This document shows, piece after piece, positions 9,743 to 20,990 of a DNA stretch of 64,000 nt (position 1 is its first letter; every line of letters begins with the position of its first letter). The DNA is from Hemibagrus wyckioides (lineage: Eukaryota; Chordata; Actinopteri; Siluriformes; Bagridae). Made by a program: the position numbers and the translations under genes. The stretch spans positions 12,299,571-12,363,570 of the forward strand of contig NC_080731.1 of assembly GCF_019097595.1 (NCBI RefSeq), in the 5' to 3' direction. The notes under the pieces were generated by a model. The model made no database searches and was not told the origin of the DNA. It saw only the letters and a program-made list of their open reading frames with translations.

Positions 9743-11087
9743 TCAGACTCTCTCTATGGTCTTCATTATCTCCTGTACACGCTGCTTCACGATCCTCAGC
9801 ACTGCAGAGTCTAAAGCTGCTGGATCTCTGTAAAGCTCCAGAGGCTGATAGAAAAGGTCCTGTCAATAGGTGAAGACGACCCTACCTGATGAAGGGCACC
9901 TCGCTCTCCTCATTGTTACTTTCCTGCAGACAGAAAACAGCATGAGATCATTAAACAGCACACTGTACAGTTATCCAGAATCCCACTGATGTAAATACAA
10001 ATCGAGTCTGTGACAATGGATTACCTCAAAATCTGACTCAATGTCCAAGTCAGCGTGAGGAGTAAAGGAACTTTCCTCTTCCTGCAGTTGGGACATGTCC
10101 ACCTGATCCTCCACACCCACAGGCAGGTGAGAGCAGGTTTGCTGTGAATAAAACACAAACATTGACAGTGCACATGAACAAATCCCAGAAGTGAACTGGA
10201 CAATGTAGTGGACAGTGTAATGAATTTACCTCGCCGTCCTCGTGCGGCACATAGGTGACAGTCTCCTCGCCACAGCAGGACGCCGGCTCTTTCGCGCTCC
10301 CAGAGACTCGCTTATGAGGAAAAAAGGAGAAAGTCAGTCGCTGTACTTACTAAAGCTTTGTGGTGCTGCAACAATTCAGCTCTTACCTGTACGGTGGTGA
10401 AAGAGTCCTTCGAGGCTCGAGGCTCCCTGCTAAAAACAACCACGACAACTGCATGTCACTCAAATGCTCATCTATTCATAATGAATGCTTTATAAAAGAA
10501 ACGAAGACTGCTATTACCAAAGGAACACAGGAGGTCTCGCTGACGGTAAACCACCACGGCCGGATGAAGTACCTCTCAACTTCCACCGACTAGAGACAGA
10601 AACACAACACCAAGTGAATACAACATGCAAACATGAGCCTACATTTGTGTTTCTGCTGCTGCGTTGACTTTAATAAAACACCTGAATCTGGGAGCCGTAG
10701 ATGTGGGAGGTGAGGAACCAGATGTTACGCCGGGCGCTGTGCAGCTCACCAGCACGGCTGTGGCGTGAAAACTACAGCACAAAGATTACAGTGTGACTCT
10801 CATCAAAGCAGTTTCATACAAACACATGGAACAATTTCATTAGAGTAAAAACTAGGCTGAAAAAAGGCTGAAATATAAAATTACCAGGACGACAGCTGAC
10901 GTCTGAGGGTGGAGTTCAGTGGACGGGAGCTGGCAGATTGGCTCAGTGACCTTCATAAACACACACACTCTGTTAGAAATGAACAGCTAATACAATGTTC
11001 ATTGTAGTATGAAGTGTTTTAACTGTAGTGCTTTATTACTGACACATACCTGGACGTCCTCCACTTCCTCCACATCAGCAACAGCTC
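9743..11087 (-). CDS. Multi-exon gene of unknown family, 5' end not resolved
   Basis: Seven minus-strand exons join in frame: complement(join(9743..9859, 10025..10141, 10230..10310, 10518..10589, 10682..10771, 10885..10950, 11050..11087)). All internal introns are phase 0 and the first exon shown begins with two bases of a split codon. The protein visible is about 192 residues. It has an acidic start (VADVEEVEDVQ), then ARRNIWFLTSHIYGSQIQ, then VERYFIRPWWFTVSE, then a Ser/Glu-rich acidic part (SQLQEEESS ... DLDIESDFE), then a C-terminus predicted as a helix (DLFYQPLELY ... VLRIVKQRVQEIMKTIERV). Two further splice-bounded segments, 10387-10429 (43 bp) and 9886-9923 (38 bp), would shift the frame and may be cassette or alternative terminal exons. 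I do not recognise the family. The start codon is missing; a possible first exon split by transposons is discussed in the findings. Confidence 0.55.
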
Positions 11088-11132
11088 CTGTAATCAATTT
11101 TACACATTTAACCAAATCACTATTTATTCATG

Positions 11133-11141
11133 TCCCTGCAG

Positions 11142-11172
<31 letters not shown>
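11133..11172. repeat. (GT)n microsatellite
   Basis: A simple GT run of about 35 bp lies just upstream, on the minus strand, of the first resolved exon. Confidence 0.9.
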
Positions 11173-11410
11173 TCACAGCTGCTGTAACAGTGTGATAACA
11201 AGATCTCTCATGTTTCTGCAACATTAAATGTTAAAGTGTTAAAGATAATTGATGAAAGTTTTTTACTGAACACTGACAATAGTGAATAAATCGCTGTGGT
11301 TTGAGAGGAATAAGAGGAAAGCTAACAGTAACTCCGCTTCATGTCGGGCTTCTGGACCATGGGCGTCGCTAGGCCATTTTTAGGGGGGCTTTAGGCTTTA
11401 GCAGAGCGGG

Positions 11411-12013
11411 GATACCGCGGTGAAGTTAGTTTGATATTCGGACATTAGACAGACGCTCGGAAGCGGTACTTTAGGGACCGTCGACAAATTTCTGTACGAC
11501 TGAAATGTGGTACTTGTTACTTACCTGGCTACGTGCCCCAGTTATTCTAATTTCTTATTAAATATACATATGCCATGCGTCATTGCAAACAGATTTTGTT
11601 TATTTATAAATAAGAATTGAATTAATAGATAGTATTAATTATGTATCATGTGAAATAATTTGTAATTATTAATTTACTTTTTAATAAAAAAAATAACTAT
11701 TCCTTCAATAGCTGCTAGGTCATGTGATCCTGTGACCCCAAACTAGTACCCAAAATTATCCACTTGGTCATCCCTACAAAGTACTCCACTTGCTATCCCA
11801 AAATATGTCTTCATTGATTTTTAATTATTTGTTTATTTTCTTCATTTGTTTAATTCATTTCTTACTTAAATAAACAAGTCATTTTTTCCTCACGATTAAA
11901 CACAGTTTTTTAACGTTATTACCCAGTGCTCTTCTTAAACACACAAACAGCATTTCCATATTTTTTTTCTGGCTGTTTGAAGCTGCAAAGTTTCCATTCC
12001 CACACACTGTGCA

Positions 12014-12087
<74 letters not shown>

Positions 12088-12735
12088 ATAATAATTAAGA
12101 CAGATAGATGGATAGATTTTAGTACTAGTTTGGGGTCACACAGTCACATGACCTAGAAGCTATTGAAGAAATAGTGACTTAAAAAAATTAAAATTAAATA
12201 AAAATCAGTGAAGACATTTTTGGATAACAAGAGGTGTACCCTGTGGAGGTTTCCAAGTAGATTATTTTAGTACTAGTTTGGAGTCACAGGGTCACATGAT
12301 CTAGCAGCTATTGAAGGAATAGTGTTTTTTTTAAAAATAAAAATTAAACTAAAAATAAAAGAAGATACAAAGAGGTGTATCTTGTGGGGGTTTCCAATTA
12401 TATTATTTTGGTACTAGTTTGGGATCACAGGGTCCTATTGAAGGAATAGGGCCTTATTTTTTGTAGTAAAAAATAAATTAATAATAAAAAATTAATTCAC
12501 ATGATACATAACACTATCTATTAACTAAATTCTTATTCATAAAAAAACAAAATCTGTTTGCAATGCCGCATGCCATATGTGTATTTAAGAAGAAATTAGA
12601 ATAACTGGGGCACGTAGCCAGGTAAGTAACAAGTACCACATTTCAGTCGTACAGAAATTTGTCGACGGTCCCTAAAGTACCGCTTCCGAGCGTCTGTCTA
12701 ATGTCCGAATATCAAACTAACTTCACCGCGGTAGC
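11411..12735. mobile_element. Non-autonomous element with long inverted arms and internal tandem repeats
   Basis: The left arm at about 11411-11670 is a near-perfect reverse complement of about 12485-12735; the outer tips read 'ataccgcggtgaagttagtt' and 'aactaacttcaccgcggta'. The middle holds three direct repeats of about 145 bp, each with 'tactagtttgg' and 'tcacatga', near 12122, 12266 and 12413. One inverted copy of the same motif lies at about 11705-11790. A (CTAT)n array occupies 12016-12086. No transposase frame is present. Confidence 0.75.
12016..12086. repeat. (CTAT)n microsatellite
   Basis: About 17 tandem tetranucleotides; frame-open but not coding. Confidence 0.95.
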
Positions 12736-12885
12736 GAGGATCAGAGGACAAGTGTGTGTGTGTGTGTGTGTGTGTGAGATCAGGAAGACTCGTATTTGGC
12801 TTGTTCAGTACTCAAATGTTATACACATCTATGCAATACAGTGGAATGCTGCAATAAGTTTACCTATACCCTGTTATTCAAACCT

Positions 12886-12927
<42 letters not shown>

Positions 12928-13127
12928 TATTATACCCTCATTGAGGGCTGAGACCCCCTTAAATGAAAATCCTAGAATCGCCCCTGCTTACAGCCCTTGA
13001 GCAGGACAGCAATAAAAATGTTTAAAAGAATAGAAAAAATAAAGAATAAAGAATAAAAAAGAAAACACAATGCTCTTATCTCACTTTTGTGAGATACTGT
13101 ACATATATATATATATACATATATATA

Positions 13128-14270
13128 CACTACTCACAAAAAGTTAAGGATATTTGGCTTTTGGGTGAAATTTATGGAAAATGTAAAAAGTGATATTATA
13201 TCATGAAAGTAGGACATTTAAGTAGAAGCATGCAGTGGTGATTTCCTCATCTCAAACAATTTATTGAAACAAAAGCCAACAACAGTGGTGGGTATACCAC
13301 AACAAAAAATGTCTATGTCTCAATAATTTGTCATGTGCCTTTGACCATCAATTACAGCTTGACAACGACGTCTCATGCTGTTCACGAGTCGACTTTGTAG
13401 GTGAGGCATGGCATTCCACTCTTCTTGAAGGGCGGCCCTCAGGTCATTGAGGTTCTGGGGTGCAGGGTTACGAGCCTCTACACAGCGACTCAGCTGATCC
13501 CATGGGTTTCATTTCTGCTCAACGTGAATCGACTTTCATCAGAGAACAGCACTGAGGCCCGCTGGTCACTCGTCCAGCTGGCCCATGCAAGACGATGACA
13601 CCTGTGCCTGGTGGTGTGGTCAGGTACCCTTGCAGGTCGTCTAGCACGCAGACCACGCTGATGTAAACGGTTTCGAATGGTCTGATGTGACACTTGGGTG
13701 CCTCTCACCTCTCTTAAATGTTCCTGGAGTTGAGTGGCATTCATCATCCGGTTCCGCAGGGCACTGTTCACAATGAAGTGGTCATCAACGTGGGATGTGG
13801 CCAAAGGATGTCCACATCTATGCCTTTCTGTCACTCTTCCAAACTCTCTGTATCTCTGTCGCAACCTGCTGATGACACTCTGTGACACTTAAAGCTCAGT
13901 GGCCACTGCCCTCTGAGAACAACCTGTTTGTAGGTACTGTTGATCAATTGTTAGGTGTGGTCTTGGTCTCATGATGTCAAAATGTGAACAGCATGATGAA
14001 GAGGACTGTTGAAATACCAATTCTAATTGAACCAGAAAATTTATTGGTCGATTCATGGATCAAACACCAGTTGTGAATTTTGCCGTTAAGCATCTTGTTA
14101 GAGAACAGCAAGTTATGCAAAAAGTACTGAAACACTGAACAGTTGGACATGTGCATTCAAAAGTGTAGAGAAGGTCAAATTAAGTTCACCTGTAAAGGTT
14201 ATAGAGCATTTTAGGTGCATCCTGAAATTTCACCCGAAAGCCGAATATCCTTAACTTTTTGTGAGTAGTG
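13128..14270 (-). mobile_element. Tc1-like transposon with intact ends, transposase internally deleted
   Basis: The ends are inverted repeats: left 'cactactcacaaaaagttaa' and right 'ttaactttttgtgagtagtg', flanked by TA at 13126-13127 and 14271-14272. The minus strand 13888-13490 encodes the N-terminal part of a Tc1-type transposase with helix-turn-helix-like sequence (VISRLRQRYREFGRVTERH) and the first catalytic region (LFSDESRFTL). The frame then breaks. The second and third catalytic regions are missing, so it cannot move itself but could be mobilised in trans. Confidence 0.85.
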
Positions 14271-14292
14271 TACATATATATACATATATATA

Positions 14293-15060
14293 TAGTATCT
14301 CACAAAAGTGAGTACACCCCTCACATTTTTGTAAATATTTTATTATAAATTTTCATGTGAAAACACTGAAGAAATGACCCTCTGCTACAGTGTAAAGTAG
14401 TGAGTGTACAGCCTGTATAACAGTGTAAATTTGCTGTCCCCTCAAAATAACTCAACACACAGCCATTAATGTCTAAACCGTTGGCAACAAAAGTGAGTAC
14501 ACCCCTAATATTTTGTGTGGCCACAATTATTTTCCAGCACTGCCTTAACCCTCTTGGGCATGGAGTTCACCAGAGCTTCACAGGTTGCCACTGGAGTCCT
14601 CTTCCACTCCTCCATGATGACATCACAGAGCTGGTGGATGTTAGAGACCTTACGCTCCCCCACCTTCCGTTTGAGGATGCCCCACAGATGCTCAATAGGG
14701 TTTAGGTCTGGAGACAAGCTTGGCCAGTCCATCACCTTTACCCTCAGCTGTGGTCTTCTTGGTGGTGTGTTTGGGGTCATTATCATGTTGGAATACTGCC
14801 CTACGGCCCAGTATCCAAAGGGAGGGGATCATGCTCTGCTTCAGTATGTCACAGTACATGTTGGCATTCATGGTTCCCTCAATGAACTGTAGCCCCCCAA
14901 TGCCGGCAGCACTCATGCAGGCCCAGACCATGACACACCCACCACCATGCTTGACTGTAGGCAAGACACACTTGTCTTTGTACTCTTCACCTGGTTGCCA
15001 CCACACACGCTTGACACCATGAGAACCAAATAAGTTTATCTTCCAGTAATCCAATGATGG
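14293..15060 (-). mobile_element. Tc1-like transposase relic, 5'-truncated and frameshifted
   Basis: Minus-strand frames 15054-14692 and 14786-14505 together cover the second half of a Tc1 transposase. They include VKHGGGCVMVWACMSAAG, the second catalytic region FQHDNDPKHT and the third, SPDLNPIEHLWGILKRK, ending LVNSMPKRVKAVLENNCG. A frameshift near 14750 separates them. The end repeat 'cacaaaagtgagtacaccc' is present at the left (14301) and repeated internally near 14490. The transposase N-terminal half and the other end are gone. Confidence 0.85.
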
Positions 15061-15637
15061 GAGGAGTCAGAAAAAAGATTGAATGAAATTTTCTAAAGTT
15101 GCATACTCTTTGTGTTCATTTGTGTTTATTATTAAACAATATGACATAATAATGCTCTTACAAAACATGTTATTCTTGCTTACCCCCTCTCCCTAAGTAG
15201 CCCCTGATGTTTTGGGCTCAGCCCCTGATGTTTTCAAATCCTAGATACGCCCCTGGTCACTATCCAGCATCATCTGAAGGTGGGACTTCCTTTTCTGACA
15301 CATGGTCGCAGGAGCACATGGTGTGAGATGAAGGTAAGATTATTTACTTTGGTATTCTAATTTAAAATGACATTAACTGTAAATTAAAAATATATGTGCA
15401 TGCATGAAGCCATAAAGAAGATTTTCGTCATGGTTTAATGTTTTTTTGGTACTTTGCATGTTGAGAAAATAAGTTTTTCTTTTTGTTGCCTCAAGGCAAC
15501 GTTGTGTGATAAGGGGTAGTTTTTAAGGACGTTTTTTGCTGTTTTGATGTCATCACAAGTATTTATGCACAATATAAAAATATTTATTTTCTTTTTTTGA
15601 TTGAATTTTACTTCTTTTAACATATTGTGCCAGAAAA

Positions 15638-16180
15638 ATGGACATAAAGTTGTTCTATGGAAAGCAAGAGCAGAATTGGAATGTTAGGCAAATCATATCT
15701 GACAGTGAGGACAGTGAGGAGGAGCGGAATGGAGAAAAAAGGTTTATGCAGAAGAGGAAAAATAAATTTCATTTAGGGTTTGGATTGTTGAGCTCATTTG
15801 TATACAACCAAGTCTAATGAGTTGATTTATTTCCTGTAGTAGAATGGTTGTGATAGGTTTATGCAGCAGACAGACAAAAAAATAGTAGTCAAATGTCACA
15901 CTGTTTTATTTTTGCTGTGCTTTCAATGGCACTGGAAACTTACATTTTGTATGTTTTTATAATGAAGATAGATGTAATACCACGGAGGATGATGAAGGTG
16001 AAATTCTGTCTGACGATGACGAGGTTCTTTCTAAATCCCTCGTTGGAAAATATGTCTCACCACTGTGTCTCCAGTTCACCCTGTATGGTTACAGATCCCT
16101 CCATCAGCTGGTGAAATTCTGTTTCAAACTACTTCTCCCTGATGACCTCTATGATCTTATTGTTCATATTTTGGTGTGAT
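15638..16180 (+). pseudogene. Possible piggyBac-type relic (acidic N-terminal segments)
   Basis: An ATG frame at 15638-15817 encodes about 59 residues with an acidic run SDSEDSEEER and then a basic RFMQKRKNKF. A second open piece at about 15985-16180 has ILSDDDEVLSKSLVGKYVSP and then LYGYRSLHQLVKF. Short acidic N-termini of this kind occur in piggyBac-derived proteins, but no catalytic domain is visible. It could equally be a fragment of another gene. This is a tentative reading. Confidence 0.2.
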
Positions 16181-16295
16181 TTATTTACACAAGGGTTTGT
16201 GCATTCTGACTTTTGGAGGCTTTATTATGTCAATTTTATGATGAAACATGAAAAGACTTTAAAGGTCATCTGTCTTGTTCTGATCATGTTAAATA

Positions 16296-16591
16296 CACTA
16301 CATTGCCAAAAGTTTTGGGACATCTGCCTTTACATGGACATGAATTTTAATGACATCCCATTCTTACTCTGTAGGTTTTAATATGGATTTGGCCCACCCT
16401 TTGCAGCTATAACAGCTTCAACTCTTCTGGGAAGGCTTTCCACAAGGTTTAGGAGTGTGTTTATGGGAATGTTTGACCATTCCACTAGAAGCGCATTTGT
16501 GAGATTTTATACACCTGTGGCCATGGAAGTGATTAGAATACCTGAAATTAATGATTTGGAGGGGTGTCCCAAAACTTTTGGAAATACAGTG
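16296..16591 (-). mobile_element. Internally deleted Tc1-like element, complete ends
   Basis: This 296-bp element has ends 'cactacattgccaaaagttt' and 'aaacttttggaaatacagtg' and TA on both sides (16294-16295, 16592-16593). Only the last codons of the transposase remain on the minus strand. It spans the left edge of the duplicated block; its partner is at 1-259. Confidence 0.88.
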
Positions 16592-17208
16592 TATAAACAC
16601 AACTAGACTGAAATATACCAGTATGATATGCAACTAATTGCTAAACATGACTAAGGAAACCAGTAGATATCAGTTTATACCAGGCTCAGCAGTATCACTC
16701 TCAGTTATGATCAGTTAATTCAATAAAAAATTCATTTGGCAAGAGGAATTTAGGGAGAAACTTGTTAATCAACTGATGAGAAACTGAACAACTGTGTTTA
16801 CTCTAGTGATCCACTGTGGGCCAGCAGAGCCAGCATCCAAGCACACCTCCTTTAATGCATCAGTTACATTTCTGGGTTTAAAATGTGAGTTAAAGCAGGA
16901 AAATCACCAAATTGCTGGATGCTGGACTTTCAGGACTGGAGTTTGTACCTACGGATTAGTTTATAATCAGTGTCTATCTGCTGTGTGACAGACATACGAA
17001 CATGTGTTTTAAATGTGGGGTTGATTGTCTGTATTGAACCAGGGCAAGAAGACACAGAGTAAGGAGTGAGAGTGTGAGAGAGTGTGTATGCATGAGAGAG
17101 TGACGCAGAGACCTTTGCTTATATCTGCATGTAGACATACAGTAGGGTCTAATTGGTCCTACTACATCACAGACAAACCAGCACAGCTGCACAGCTGCAA
17201 ACACACAA

Positions 17209-17239
<31 letters not shown>

Positions 17240-17441
17240 AAACATTTTTAATTATAAGGAGATTATCACTACCTTTTTTGTGGGACTGTTGAAGTCCTAT
17301 GAACTCTTTTATTCTCACATTCTTACATCTTCTCTGATGTCTGACAGCTGGATCTGAGTTCAGCATAGCTTTGAGTTGCTTCATTCTCTTCATTCGTAGT
17401 AAGTCATTTTGCATAAAAGCAACCAGCAAATCCACTAGTGA

Positions 17442-17926
17442 ATGCTGCTAGAAAAATGACAGTGATCCGAAACACACCAGCAAGTCCACCACTGAATGGC
17501 TAAAAAATAAAAATGAATGTTTTGGAGTTAGCTACCTAGTTAAAGTCCAGACTTAAATCCGATCCTGTGGCATCACTTTAAACAGACCGTTCATGCTATA
17601 AACCCTCCAATGTGGCTGAATTAAAGCCATCTAAAACAATTCTGCAAAGAAAAGTGAAGCAAATTTCCTCCAGAGTGATGTGAAAGACTCATTGCCAGTT
17701 ATTGCTTATGCTTGATTGCAGTTGCTCCTGCCGAAGGGGCAACAGGTTATTAGGTTTTGGGGGCAATTACTTTTTCACATAGGGCCAGGCAGGTTTGGAC
17801 AGTTTTTTACCCTTAATAAATGATATCATAATTTAAAAACTGCATTTTGTGTTTACTCGCATAATTATCTTTGTATAATAAAACTGATGATCTGAACCAT
17901 TTAAGTGAAAAGAACCTTTATTTTTA

Positions 17927-18012
<86 letters not shown>

Positions 18013-18103
18013 TTATATATATACAGTTATATATATACACAATATGTAGATATACAATTATGCATATATATATATATATGCATACAGTGCTGTGAAAAAG
18101 TAT
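17442..18103 (+). mobile_element. Decayed Tc1-like relic, copy 2 partner of 1110-1772
   Basis: Same content as 1110-1772. The (AT)n tract is arranged differently (17934-18020), and the trailing terminal-repeat remnant lies at about 18084-18103. Confidence 0.75.
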
Positions 18104-18197
18104 CTGCTGATTTTATATAGAATAATATTGAATAAGAAATAAAGCTCAGATATTTCGAGATAGACGGCCATGTTTTTTTTAGAGTGAGGGGAATCAC

Positions 18198-18239
18198 TGC
18201 GCATGCGCACTGGGCAGTGACGCAGAACACTTGACGTAA
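18198..18239 (+). promoter_or_regulatory. Promoter elements, copy 2: NRF1 palindrome and CRE-like site
   Basis: The same TGCGCATGCGCA (18198-18209) and TGACGTAA (18232-18239) as copy 1, unchanged, at the same distance from the start codon. The second gene has therefore kept its promoter. Confidence 0.65.
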
Positions 18240-18403
18240 TGTTTGTGTTTAAACTGTGTTTCTCTTTAAACGCTAAGGTGTCGTGGTTGTGAAGATCGCA
18301 AGACTTGGATTATCCTTTGCTTTGTGATTTTTCTACACGCCTGTTTGAGATTTCTGCTTACTCCGCTACTGGACCTGACTTCTACACCGACTCTACAGCA
18401 GTG

Positions 18404-20646
18404 ATGATGAACTTCAGAGGAGGAACCGCGCTTCAGCAGCACCAGGATATGGAGCCCGAGCCCGGATGGAGCGGACTGGACGACCCCTGGAACGGTCAGT
18501 TACTGACTTTTCTCTTTTTCTCTTAAGTATAAAGTCTTTTAAACACCGCGGTATTACAAAAAGCCGCAATCGGGAATATCGTTTTATTTGGTTAGATGAT
18601 TTGGAGAAAATCTGTTCGGCTAATCGATATTTGGCTAATCGCTTTACGGACACGATCATTATGCTAAAGCTAGCGGACAAAGCGGCAGACTCCGGTGAAA
18701 CGAGCAGGGAGGAAATAAACAGTGTTAATGTTTTCAGATATGTTAAAATCAGCTTTTTATAAAAGTTGGAATGTTTATTTAACGCTTATTGAAGTTTACT
18801 AAGACAAGCCGAAGAGTATTAGCAAAGATTAGCTAGACGGCTAGTTAGCATGTAGCTAAGTAATTGTTTTTCAGTGTTCATAGTTTTTTTTAAAATAGTG
18901 AATAAAACAAGTTAAAATGTTTACAGTAACATGATCTATTTTATTATTTGAACGATTTTTCATTGTCCGTGTTTGTCGAGTTGTTAAAGCGGAGAGAGGA
19001 AGGGGCTGTGAGGAAAGGCAGCTAGCTGAACAAAACCAGTCGATAGAAATAAATGGAGCTCATGTAGAGTGCAGCTTAGGCAAAAATATCAAGCTGTTTC
19101 GAGACACAAATGGACTCAAAGGGGATGTGAAGCATTGGAGTAAGGAACTGATAAAGAAACACACTGTAATAGAAATGTAGTTTAATCTGCATTGTTTTGG
19201 GGAAGATACTTTTGAGCACTGAGATAAGTGACCAGTGTGAGTAACAGTGAAGCTGTGATAGCGTAAGTAACTCCTGTAAATGCAGAATATAAATACTGAG
19301 TTTTTCTGCACTGTTATAGGAAGATTACAGTAATATAACTTGTGTAAATACGTCTTGTTTTGATAGGGAGGTTTTCCTGCTTTACAAAACATACACAGTG
19401 CTATTAAAAAAGGGTTTCTGCTTCTTTTTATGAGATGTTTTTAAATGTGCTGCATTGTCTGTTCATCTTCTTTGACACAGGGACACAGAGGGAGACGTTT
19501 GTGTTTCCAGAGGATGAGGACGATGACAACTGGCCTATGAGAAGCCAATCTCCTGTATGGATCCCACCACCTGTGGGGAGCCCAGCCCCACCTACAAGAG
19601 GTCCCTTTTCTGTATGGACCCCACCACCTGTGAGGAGCCCATCCCCACCTATGAGAGGCCTCTCTCCTGCATGGACCCCACCACCTGTGAGGAGCCCATC
19701 CCCACCTATGAGAGGCCTCTCTCCTGTATGGACCCCACCACCTGTGACAAGCCCATCCCCACCTATGAGAGGCCTCTCTCCTGCATGGACCCCACCACCT
19801 GTGAGGAGCCCATCCCCACCTATGAGAGGCCTCTCTCCTGCATGGACCCCACCACCTGTGAGGAGCCCATCCCCACCTATGAGAGGCCTATCTCCTGTAT
19901 GGATCCCACCACCTGTGGGGAGCCTCTCTCGTCTATGGATCCCACCACCTGTGGGGAGCCCATCCCCTCCTATGAGAGGCCTCTCACCTGTATGGATCCC
20001 ACCCCATGTGGGGAGCCAATCCCCACCTATGAGAGGCCTCTCTCCTGTATGGATCCCACCACCTGTGGGGAGCCAATCCCATCCTATGAGAGGCCTCTCT
20101 CCTGTATGGATCCCACCACCTGTGGGGAGCCTCTCTCCTCGATGGAACCCACCACCTGTATGGATCCCACCACCTGTGGGGAGCCCATCCCCACCTATGA
20201 GAGGCCTCTCTCCTGTATGGGTCCCACCACCTGTATGGATCCCACCACCTGTGGGGAGCCCATCCCCACCTATGAGAGGCCTCTCTCCTGTATGGGTCCC
20301 ACCACCTGTATGGATCCCACCACCTGTGGGGAGCGCATCCCCACCTATGAGAGGCCTCTCTCCTGTATGGAGGAGACCATCCCCTTGCATAAACCCTTCC
20401 TCTGTGATGAGTCCATCCCCAGTAACACAACCATCCCCATTGAGGAGGTCATCACCTTCAGGGGATCCACAGTGTTTCACAGTTCCTCTGCCCCAGCCTA
20501 ATGTCCAGATTAACCCCCACCACATTGTGGCTGGTCAGCTGTATGTTCCTGTCCCACGCCAGGGCATAAGGAGGAGGAGGGACGAAGAGGATGGTAATCA
20601 AGAAGGCCCTCCGAGTAGACGGCAGCATGTGGATCAGGATGGGTAG
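18404..20646 (+). CDS. Two-exon gene for a proline-rich repeat protein, copy 2
   Basis: The predicted coding sequence is join(18404..18494, 19481..20646), 418 codons plus stop. Start codon, splice sites, acidic N-terminal segment and charged C-terminus all match copy 1 (2074-4355). The repeat block has about 12 iterations against about 13. Two 57-bp units are missing and one 75-bp unit (with the extra PVWVPPPVWIPPPV stretch) is gained, a net loss of 13 residues. The frame is intact despite these changes, and no stop or frameshift is present, so both copies look functional. The role is unknown; the Ser-Pro-rich repeats suggest a disordered, phosphorylatable scaffold (inference). It is a recent paralogue of the first gene. 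Confidence 0.7.
18495..19480 (+). other. Intron of the proline-rich repeat gene, copy 2
   Basis: 986 bp, the same length as in copy 1, nearly identical, with the same splice signals. Nothing else seen. Confidence 0.65.
19552..20372 (+). repeat. 57-bp coding minisatellite, copy 2 (about 12 iterations)
   Basis: Same unit as 3222-4081. Relative to copy 1, two 57-bp iterations are absent and a 75-bp iteration is duplicated near 20160-20310. Confidence 0.9.
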
Positions 20647-20762
20647 CTGGGTTTCATCAGGAGAATCGTCCGATTCCCCGTTCACTGGGTTTCTATTTAC
20701 ATGCGAGAGCTGTAAGTTTAAAAGCTTTGTCATCACCTCATGTTCATCACCTCATATCCATG

Positions 20763-20805
20763 ATGTGTGGTAAGTATGTGTGGTAAGTATGTGTGGTAAG
20801 TATTT
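20763..20805 (+). repeat. Three 13-bp splice-donor-like repeats, copy 2
   Basis: GTAAGTAT occurs at 20770, 20783 and 20796. Copy 1 has five such units in the same place after the stop codon. Confidence 0.85.
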
Positions 20806-20984
20806 CAGCATTAGTCTTTTTTTCAGAGAGAGATTTCAGCCTTTTAAACATGTGGAGTGGTGAGAATCTGTTGTTCCTTTTGTATTTTGCATTTAGTTTG
20901 TGTTAAATGTATAGGATTTTTATAATATTAATGTTGTTTATTTCTATATTTATATATAATATGTTATATATATTTATATATATT

Positions 20985-20990
20985 AATAAA
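20985..20990 (+). terminator. Candidate polyadenylation signal, copy 2
   Basis: AATAAA lies 339 bp after the stop codon, matching 4720-4725 in copy 1. Confidence 0.35.

Larger units (their letters stand above)
11358..15255. mobile_element. Nest of DNA transposons with hAT-like outer ends
   Basis: The left end is 'catgggcgtcgctaggcc' at 11358. Similar inverted ends occur at 12986 (read from the minus strand 'caggggcgattctagg') and at 15255 ('caggggcgtatctagg'). The shared pattern CAKGGGCGNNNCTAGG resembles hAT-type termini. No clear 8-bp target duplication is visible. Inside lie a long-inverted-repeat unit (11411-12735), a Tc1-like element (13128-14270) and a Tc1 relic (14293-15060). Confidence 0.5.

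Noticed and set aside
13401..13598. Plus-strand open frame over the Tc1 element
   Set aside because: Shadow of the minus-strand transposase fragment; the minus frame carries the recognisable motifs.
11358..15255. Single clean hAT insertion with 8-bp target duplication
   Set aside because: The flanks (ttctggac on the left, gtcactat on the right) do not match, so a single simple insertion cannot be shown; described only as a nest with hAT-like ends.
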